Assembly: GCA_045120955.1 (NCBI GenBank)
Contig: JBGVFH010000004.1
Location: 1-5,158 of the forward strand
Direction of reading: 5' to 3'
From: JAZMZS01 sp045120955
GTDB lineage: Bacteria > Bacillota > Clostridia > Oscillospirales > CAG-272
DNA length: 5,158 nt
A model generated the notes under the pieces. The model saw only the letters and a list, made by a program, of their open reading frames with translations. It was not told the origin of the DNA and did not search any database. Position 1 is the first letter of the stretch. The number at the start of each line of letters is the position of its first letter. The translations under genes and the position numbers were made by a program. Below, piece by piece: positions 1-3,985 of this stretch.

Positions 1-14
1 TTTTTTCAACTGCT

Positions 15-42
15 TTTATATAATAGGTATAGATTTTGTCGA
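15..42 (-). promoter_or_regulatory. possible sigma-A promoter reading leftwards out of the window
   Basis: Read on the minus strand, a TCGACA -35 box (37-42) is followed after 16 bases by a TATAAA -10 box (15-20). Each differs from consensus at one position. It would drive a minus-strand gene beyond the left edge, which fits all intact genes here being on that strand. The region is AT-rich, so chance matches are easy. A plus-strand TATAAT also lies at 19-24, but its -35 box would fall outside the window. The direction is therefore not settled. Confidence 0.3.
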
Positions 43-46
43 TTTT

Positions 47-70
47 GAGTATTCGTCAAGTGGAATACTC
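47..70. repeat. perfect 8-bp dyad, possible operator
   Basis: GAGTATTC (47-54) and GAATACTC (63-70) are perfect inverted arms separated by 8 bases. No T-run follows on either strand, so it does not look like a terminator. It lies just upstream of the -35 box of the possible leftward promoter at 15-42, where an activator or other dimeric regulator could bind. The regulator is unknown, and the operator reading is inference. Confidence 0.4.
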
Positions 71-91
71 TACGAAAAAGAAGTTTGTTTT

Positions 92-107
92 AGGGGCTGG
101 CTCAAAA
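92..107 (+). repeat. left 16-base inverted repeat resembling an IS1182-type end
   Basis: AGGGGCTGGCTCAAAA here is the exact reverse complement of 3015-3030, the outer end of the IS1182-family remnant. It faces inward, as the left end of an element extending to the right would. From memory, IS1182-family ends in Firmicutes often look like GGGGCTGnCTCAAAA. Flanks are TTTT on the left and TTT on the right of the other copy, too simple to call a target-site duplication. It is also part of a terminator hairpin (97-134). Confidence 0.6.
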
Positions 108-134
108 CTTGAAAGAGTTTTGGGCCAGTTTTTT
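97..134 (+). terminator. strong plus-strand intrinsic terminator overlapping the left IS-like end
   Basis: The 13-bp stem CTGGCTCAAAACT (97-109) / AGTTTTGGGCCAG (116-128) has one G-U pair and is capped by a GAAA loop closed by a U-G pair. Six Ts (129-134) follow directly. No plus-strand gene ends nearby in the window. It could end a transcript entering from the left, or be part of an IS end that shields the element from outside transcription. Confidence 0.7.
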
Positions 135-136
135 GC

Positions 137-167
137 AAAAAAATACGAGAGGCTATGAAACCTCTCG
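137..167 (-). terminator. distal terminator of the glycolipid operon
   Basis: On the minus strand, CGAGAGG pairs with CCTCTCG (stem arms 161-167 and 146-152) around an 8-base loop. It is followed by TATTTTTTT (145-137). It lies about 120 bases past the acyltransferase stop and backs up the terminator at 200-232. Confidence 0.6.
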
Positions 168-199
168 CAGTTGGTGTATCTCCTCGGGTTTACTGAATG

Positions 200-232
200 A
201 AAAACAGGGGGCCGGCTCAAAGCCCAACCCCT
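200..232 (-). terminator. proximal terminator of the glycolipid operon
   Basis: On the minus strand, AGGGG (232-228) pairs with CCCCT (210-206), and GGCT (224-221) pairs with AGCC (217-214) around a 3-base loop. Two mismatches and one wobble lie between the paired segments. TGTTTTT follows (206-200). It is the first hairpin plus T-run after the acyltransferase stop. Its plus-strand bases 208-222 match 13 of 15 positions of the IS-like end at 93-107, so it may derive from a decayed IS end. Confidence 0.6.
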
Positions 233-237
233 ACATA

Positions 238-293
238 CTTATAACCTATTACTTATAACTTATTGCATATAACTTATTACTTATTACTTATAA
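238..293. repeat. degenerate 7-bp tandem repeat, eight units
   Basis: Eight consecutive heptamers on the plus strand: CTTATAA, CCTATTA, CTTATAA, CTTATTG, CATATAA, CTTATTA, CTTATTA, CTTATAA. The consensus is CTTATWA. On the minus strand this reads TWATAAG. Since 7 is not a multiple of 3, it supplies stop codons in all frames just after the acyltransferase gene. The acyltransferase stop codon (288-290) lies inside the last unit, so repeat growth has reached the end of the gene. There are no spacers of CRISPR type. Confidence 0.8.
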
Positions 294-1070
294 CTCGCTA
301 GCCATTATATATTTAACATACTCATAGCTGCCATGCTCCTTCGCGGTGCGCGACATAAACTCATAAGCCTGATCGCGCAGCTTTTTGCGCGCCTGCTTTT
401 CGGGCAGCGAGGGGTCGGGATAAAACGGCTCGCTCAAATAAACGGTTATGTTGGGGTGAAGCTTTTTGAACACCCTGCGCTGACGATAGACCGTGACCGC
501 CGCCACGACCGGCGAGCCCGTGCGGCAGGGGTAGGAAAACGACTTGTCGGGAAAGCTCCGCACAAAGTTGCAGTAAGGCCAGATATGCGCCTCCGGGTAG
601 ATAAACACCGCCGCTTTTTCCTGCATAGCCTCTTTAAGCCTATGCTCAAAATTGCGGTAAGCCGACAGCGCCGAGGGCAGCGGAACAGCGCCCAGCAGCG
701 CAACCAGCACGCGTATGCCCTTGATAGACACCGTTTCGGGTCCCGTGACTACATAGGCGCGCTTGGGGAACGCCGAAATGGTGGGAAGGAACGCGTCGGC
801 TATGTTCTGCGTGTGGTTCATGTACACAAAGCAGCCCTTGACCTTTCGCAGCGCCCTGCGGTTCTTGACCCTCACGCCCAGCCACACCTTGGTATAAAGC
901 CACACGAGCGGCGTGGCGAAAACGCGGTAAGCGAAAAACGAAGCTATCTTCCACCCGACGGACGGGTGACTGTAGCGATAATCGCCGTTCACCGTGTCGC
1001 TGTTTATCTTGCCGTTGGTGGACGCGAAATCGTCGTTCACCTCGTCGTTGTAGTAGTATACGCGCTTCAT
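288..1070 (-). CDS. PlsC-like lysophospholipid/glycolipid acyltransferase, variant motif family
   Basis: A 260-residue protein related to 1-acyl-sn-glycerol-3-phosphate acyltransferases, which move an acyl chain onto a free hydroxyl of a lipid at the cytoplasmic membrane face. The hydrophobic stretch at 38-66 fits membrane association. The active-site block reads NHTQNIAD (85-92). His86 and Asp92 are five residues apart, whereas classical PlsC has HX4D. The usual later block FPEGTRS is replaced by YPEAHIWP (158-165), followed by an aromatic/basic run. From memory, this HTQ...DAF / PEAHIWP pairing marks a clostridial subfamily. The start ATG overlaps the stop of the glycosyltransferase (ATGA), with GAGG 7 bases upstream, so the two are translated together. 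The N-terminal ~35 residues are polar, Asn/Asp-rich and unlike the family core. Two terminators follow. The acceptor is unknown; a glycolipid made by the neighbour is a reasonable inference. Sampled stretches (361-420: 37 of 60 G+C) are GC-richer than other genes here. Confidence 0.85.
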   Translation of the reverse strand: MKRVYYYNDEVNDDFASTNGKINSDTVNGDYRYSHPSVGWKIASFFAYRVFATPLVWLYTKVWLGVRVKNRRALRKVKGCFVYMNHTQNIADAFLPTISAFPKRAYVVTGPETVSIKGIRVLVALLGAVPLPSALSAYRNFEHRLKEAMQEKAAVFIYPEAHIWPYCNFVRSFPDKSFSYPCRTGSPVVAAVTVYRQRRVFKKLHPNITVYLSEPFYPDPSLPEKQARKKLRDQAYEFMSRTAKEHGSYEYVKYIMASEL

Positions 1071-2194
1071 TTCATAGCCTCGTAAAACATTTTTTCCATC
1101 TTATCCATGCAGGCTTCCTGCGAAAAGTCCGCTACTATCCCCTTGTAACGCTCGCGGTACTCCTCAAGCACATCGGGGTGCTTGATGAAAAAGTCGATTT
1201 TATCGGCTAAGTCCTGCGCGTCGCGGTTTTTAAAGAGATTGCGCTCGTCAAGCGCGAATTTAACGGTCGCGCTGCGCGGAGAATCCGCAATGATCGGCAC
1301 TTGCCCACAGGCGAGCGCCTCCATACAGGCTATCGCCTCTATCTCGATCTCGGCGGGGTGCACATACAGGTCGGCGTAGTTGAGCACGTTGAGCATTTGG
1401 TCGTGCGGGAAAAAGTTGAACAGCGGCTTGTTGTAAAGCTTCTTCGCGCGCTCCCTGAGCTTTTGCTTCAACGGACCCTCGCCCGCGAAAATCAGCTGTA
1501 TATCGCGGCTGTGCTTCGACAGCGCGGCGGCGTCGATAAGCACGCTGTGGCACTTCTCTTTGCTGTAACGCCCCGAAAAAATGATGACGAATCTGTTGGC
1601 AAATTCTGCGGGCTTTTCGATCTTTATAGGCTTGAAGCGCTCGCCCACGCCGTTTGATATCACATACCCGTTCGTCCTGTGATGAACCGCCTGCTCAAAC
1701 ACATTGCGTATAAATTCGGTGGGATAATGCACCGCGTCCACATGGCGGTAAACATTGCGGTATATCGTGTGGTAGGTGATTTGATTGGCAAGCGGGTTGT
1801 CCTTCATAAAAACATGGCTGGTAAAATTTTCAGCCTGCATATGAAAGCCGGCCGTGACGGGGATATCATACTTCTTGCACAGCTTGACCGCCGCCGTGCC
1901 CAGCATGAACGGCATCATCACATGAACGACGTCGCTGTTTTGGATAACGGGCTTAAGCACCCTTTTGTTCGCGCGCGAAAGCGAAACGCCGTTTTTGCTT
2001 ACATAATTGTTAAGCGGACCCAGGCTGAGGGTCGGCATCACCACATAGCCGTCTTTTCCTCTTTTGTCCTCGTCCGAGCAGACTACAGTGACCTCGTGTC
2101 CGCGCTTTGCCATGGCGCGGATAAGGTTCATTGCTGAGATCGTCGTTCCGTTGTTTTCAACGCCCAGCACGTCGCATACTACAGTGATTTTCAT
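1067..2194 (-). CDS. GT4-family glycosyltransferase, probably glycolipid-forming
   Basis: A 375-residue GT-B fold enzyme of the retaining GT4 family. The N-terminal acceptor domain opens with VVCDVLGVENNGTT (5-18), the usual strand plus Gly-rich loop, and runs to about 185. The C-terminal donor domain contains NGV (181-183), SGRYSKEK (207-214, phosphate-contacting Arg/Lys), FAGEG (236-240) and the EX7E signature (Glu284, Glu292) in a run ending EALACG. No signal peptide or membrane segment is seen, so it should act at the cytoplasmic membrane face. The closest remembered relatives are diacylglycerol glucosyltransferases and PimB-like mannosyltransferases; donor and acceptor cannot be fixed from sequence. 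ATG is preceded by GAAAGGG (spacing ~3-4) and a sigma-A-like promoter at 2241-2269. It is the first gene of a two-gene operon with the acyltransferase (4-base overlap), suggesting a glycolipid that is glycosylated and acylated. Confidence 0.88.
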   Translation of the reverse strand: MKITVVCDVLGVENNGTTISAMNLIRAMAKRGHEVTVVCSDEDKRGKDGYVVMPTLSLGPLNNYVSKNGVSLSRANKRVLKPVIQNSDVVHVMMPFMLGTAAVKLCKKYDIPVTAGFHMQAENFTSHVFMKDNPLANQITYHTIYRNVYRHVDAVHYPTEFIRNVFEQAVHHRTNGYVISNGVGERFKPIKIEKPAEFANRFVIIFSGRYSKEKCHSVLIDAAALSKHSRDIQLIFAGEGPLKQKLRERAKKLYNKPLFNFFPHDQMLNVLNYADLYVHPAEIEIEAIACMEALACGQVPIIADSPRSATVKFALDERNLFKNRDAQDLADKIDFFIKHPDVLEEYRERYKGIVADFSQEACMDKMEKMFYEAMK

Positions 2195-2240
2195 ATACCC
2201 TTTCTCATTCCATTTCTAAAAGTGTTCCTTATATCACTAT

Positions 2241-2269
2241 ATAATAACAGAAAACCACGCCTTTGTCTA
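2241..2269 (-). promoter_or_regulatory. sigma-A-like promoter of the glycolipid operon
   Basis: On the minus strand, TAGACA (2269-2264) and TATTAT (2246-2241) are separated by exactly 17 bases. Each differs from the -35/-10 consensus at one position. Transcription would start near 2234, giving a leader of about 40 bases before the glycosyltransferase ATG. It lies only about 35 bases from the broken edge of the IS remnant, so the breakpoint left the promoter intact or brought in its upstream flank. Confidence 0.65.
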
Positions 2270-2302
2270 TAGCAACTACACGTTGATTATTTAGTCAGTT
2301 TT

Positions 2303-2896
2303 GTGTATCTGGCTGAAAACAAACAGGAAAGCTACATTAAACCGCAGAACTACGAACAGACAAAGAAAAACAAAAACAAAAAGAAAAAGCACCCTTACGC
2401 AAAATACAATTTTGAATACAACGAAGAAACAGATACATTCACCTGTCCGGGCGGAGAGACATTAACGCTGCGAGGAGAAAAGAAATCGAAATCAGGCACA
2501 GGGTATGAATCCAAAAAGGGAGTTTACTACACCGAGAAATGTTATCAATGCCCTCACCGCGACCAATGCACCAAAAGCAAGGACGGCATCAGAAAGCTTG
2601 AACATTCAAAACTTTTCCACAAATACAGCCGGCAGTCGCTGGATAACATCACAAGCGAAAAGCGAATCACACTAAGAATAAACCGCTCTATACAGGTAGA
2701 AGGGGCTTTTGGCGTGCTCAAGGAGGACTATGGCTTCAGACGATTTTTGACCCGCGGAAAGAAGAATGTCAAAACCGAAATGCTTTTTCATTGCTTTGCG
2801 TACAACTTCAAAAAGTACTACAACAAAATCATTCAAAAAAGAACGAAAACATATCTTTTCGAGAAAAAGAAACCCAACGAAAAATTGACCGCCTGA
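2303..2896 (+). pseudogene. IS1182-family transposase, C-terminal fragment
   Basis: The open frame (about 197 residues) matches the C-terminal half of IS1182-family DDE transposases, which are usually about 450-550 residues. Recognisable parts are SYIKPQNYEQ (10-19), a Cys cluster (FTCPGG; CYQCPHRDQC) that could bind a metal, and the block NRSIQVEGAFGVLKEDYGFR, which carries the expected last catalytic Glu. A basic Lys-rich tail follows. The N-terminal half with the catalytic Asp residues is missing, and homology seems to begin at about 2304-2306. The GTG at 2303 is not a believable native start; no ribosome site or promoter precedes it. No stop or frameshift interrupts the remaining part, so the truncation may be recent. 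Base composition is AT-richer than neighbours (2821-2880: 18 of 60 G+C). It cannot encode an active transposase. Confidence 0.9.
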
Positions 2897-2915
2897 TTTT
2901 TCCACAATTTAACAT

Positions 2916-2944
2916 AAAAAAACAGAGAGTAGCGATACCCTCTG
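2916..2944 (-). terminator. minus-strand terminator inside the IS right end
   Basis: On the minus strand, CAGAGGGTA (2944-2936) pairs with TACTCTCTG (2931-2923), with one G-U wobble, around a TCGC loop. Seven Ts follow (2922-2916). It lies about 180 bases past the CmpB-family stop. It is the first convincing terminator for the citrate synthase operon, and it would stop that transcript before it runs antisense over the transposase. The wobble is a mismatch (A-C) on the plus strand, so the structure is built for the minus-strand RNA. Confidence 0.7.
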
Positions 2945-2997
2945 CTTTGCATTGCTCAGATTTTCAAAAAAAAGATTCTTTTCTGTCGTAATTATGA

Positions 2998-3033
2998 GGC
3001 TGGCTCTTTTTCACTTTTGAGCCAGCCCCTTTT
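2998..3033 (+). terminator. plus-strand terminator at the IS right end
   Basis: GGCTGGCTC (2998-3006) and GAGCCAGCC (3019-3027) form a perfect 9-bp stem with a 12-base loop, followed by CC and TTTT (3030-3033). It would end transposase transcription. The T-run is short and offset by two Cs, so efficiency may be moderate. The right arm is part of the terminal inverted repeat. Confidence 0.55.
3015..3030 (+). repeat. right 16-base terminal inverted repeat of the IS1182 remnant
   Basis: TTTTGAGCCAGCCCCT is the exact reverse complement of bases 92-107. It sits about 120 bases after the transposase stop, the expected place for the right end of the element. The base after it (T3031) no longer pairs with the left copy, so this defines the outer boundary. 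Confidence 0.7.
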
Positions 3034-3061
3034 GAATTATATGACTATATACTTAATTATC

Positions 3062-3092
3062 GGTCAAATTATATTCTCCAATTCTTTTGACC
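3062..3092. repeat. 7-bp dyad downstream of the CmpB-family gene
   Basis: GGTCAAA (3062-3068) and TTTGACC (3086-3092) are inverted arms with a 17-base AT-rich loop. No T-run follows on the minus strand, so it is a poor terminator. It could be a 3' stabilising hairpin or an old operator. Apart from this dyad and AT-rich sequence, nothing else is seen in 3031-3119. Confidence 0.3.
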
Positions 3093-3119
3093 ACATATTA
3101 ATTAATATAAATGTCATGT

Positions 3120-3821
3120 TTATGGCTTATTGAGATATTTTTCAAGCACCTCCCTGAACGGTCTTTCAGTTTTCATTGATAGCACAAATTTAGGCTTTCT
3201 GCGCTCTATGCTGTAATTGATCTGCTCACGGAGCTCCTCCAATCTGACAACGACTTGTTTCTCCTCTGCAAAATTGCGTATCTTCATTATTATCTTTGTT
3301 GAGTATGCAAGATCGATGACAAATATACCGTAAAAGAAGCCTATTCCAAATGAAAAAGCCAGATTCTGCGACAGCCATTCCAGTGCTTCAAGTATATGAG
3401 GGTGGACAAGAAAATAATACACTGCACTGAGCAATCCCCAGAAAAAGGTGAATAGCGGACATATAATGCCGCGGATATTTCCCGGAAGCTCACTGTAGTC
3501 CCAGAGCCTTACATGAGTAGTTGCCAGCATAATTACTCCGACGACGCATTCAAGTGCGGTTATGGCTGCGGACATTATAATGAACAGCAGAAGTTTTTCC
3601 AACCAGACCGGCTCTATATACAGATAGCCCTCCAAATGTGCCAGCAGATATAAAATGCACAGACTCTCACCGTAAAGCGGCAGACATGGGCCTGTCAGGA
3701 AGCCGGGATTTACCCAGTGCTTCTGTGAGACAAATCTGCGGTAGAACACCTCTATCACCCAGCCTGTCATTCCTCCGATGGCAAACAGAAATGTCAATAT
3801 CAGGAATATATTCATGAACAT
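3120..3821 (-). CDS. CmpB-family (putative ABC transporter permease-like) membrane protein
   Basis: A 233-residue integral membrane protein with about five hydrophobic helices (roughly 4-25, 45-65, 75-100, 115-139, 153-175) and a charged cytoplasmic tail of about 55 residues. The conserved blocks of the PF06541-type CmpB family are clear: GWVIEVFYRR (20-29), VNPGFLTGPCLPLYG (37-51), ECVVG (91-95) and LWDYSELPGNIRGIICP (106-122). The family is annotated as transporter permease-like, but its substrate and partner are not established; no ATPase gene is adjacent. Two starts are possible. ATG at 3821 overlaps the small upstream gene by 10 bases. ATG at 3815 gives a classical ATGA overlap. Neither has a good ribosome site of its own, so translation is probably coupled to the upstream peptide. 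It is the last gene of the citrate synthase operon; a role in carboxylate handling is only a guess from that position. Confidence 0.85.
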   Translation of the reverse strand: MFMNIFLILTFLFAIGGMTGWVIEVFYRRFVSQKHWVNPGFLTGPCLPLYGESLCILYLLAHLEGYLYIEPVWLEKLLLFIIMSAAITALECVVGVIMLATTHVRLWDYSELPGNIRGIICPLFTFFWGLLSAVYYFLVHPHILEALEWLSQNLAFSFGIGFFYGIFVIDLAYSTKIIMKIRNFAEEKQVVVRLEELREQINYSIERRKPKFVLSMKTERPFREVLEKYLNKP

Positions 3822-3979
3822 TTACCATTAACACAGTGACTTTTCCAGAATTCAATAGCCTTTTCGTTTCTCTCCGCCCGTTCGGTCGTTTCCATATCTG
3901 CACCTCTCACCAACAGCCACATTAAAGCTACGTCCATGACTGCAAAAAGCAGTATGATCAAAAGAATGAGCTTTTTCAT
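3812..3979 (-). CDS. small single-pass membrane protein (55 residues), unrecognised
   Basis: The reading frame starts ATG AAA AAG and ends TGA inside the start of the CmpB-family gene. Residues 4-24 are a continuous hydrophobic helix after MKK, giving a signal-anchor-like N-terminus. The remainder (25-55) is charged (E/R/K-rich, ADMETTERAERNEKAIEFW) and ends in a CX4C pair (Cys49, Cys54) next to His48. No lipobox or signal peptidase site is evident, so it is likely a membrane-anchored peptide. Its start lies 6 bases after the citrate synthase stop, with AGGAGG 12 bases upstream. Its stop overlaps the next gene, so it fills the gap between the two genes exactly. An internal ATG (residue 29) has its own GAGAGGTG site and could give a soluble 27-residue form. 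No family is recognised. The tight packing and coherent protein features argue that it is real. Confidence 0.7.
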   Translation of the reverse strand: MKKLILLIILLFAVMDVALMWLLVRGADMETTERAERNEKAIEFWKSHCVNGKCS

Positions 3980-3985
3980 ACCCCG

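Larger units (their letters stand above)
2303..3030 (+). mobile_element. truncated IS1182-family insertion sequence, right half
   Basis: It comprises the transposase C-terminal fragment, about 130 bases of non-coding right end, and the terminal repeat at 3015-3030. The left half is absent next to it. A matching inverted end exists 2.2 kb away at 92-107, on the far side of the glycolipid operon. The right end carries an inward terminator on the minus strand and an outward terminator on the plus strand. It is either a decayed single insertion or one arm of a rearranged larger unit. Confidence 0.8.

Noticed and set aside
84..91. Target-site duplication next to the IS-like ends
   Set aside because: Only a run of Ts is shared between the left and right flanks, which is too simple to support a duplication.
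238..293. CRISPR-like array
   Set aside because: The 7-bp units are directly tandem with no spacers; it is a simple repeat.
333..1085. 250-codon plus-strand open frame
   Set aside because: It is the antisense shadow of the GC-rich acyltransferase; its Arg/His-rich composition has no family features and no ribosome site.
1301..2137. Plus-strand open frames of 118 and 152 codons
   Set aside because: Both lie wholly antisense to the glycosyltransferase, with no recognisable domain.
2672..2991. Open frames of 77 codons (minus) and 66 codons (plus) over the transposase end
   Set aside because: Off-frame shadows of the transposase fragment and its AT-rich tail; no ribosome site or conserved motif.
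3087..3111. Plus-strand promoter (TTGACC with TATAAA) after the CmpB-family gene
   Set aside because: The spacing between the boxes is only 13 bases and no plus-strand gene follows.
3667..3903. 78-codon minus-strand frame upstream of the CmpB-family gene
   Set aside because: It is out of frame with both the small membrane peptide and the CmpB-family gene, which better explain the same bases.
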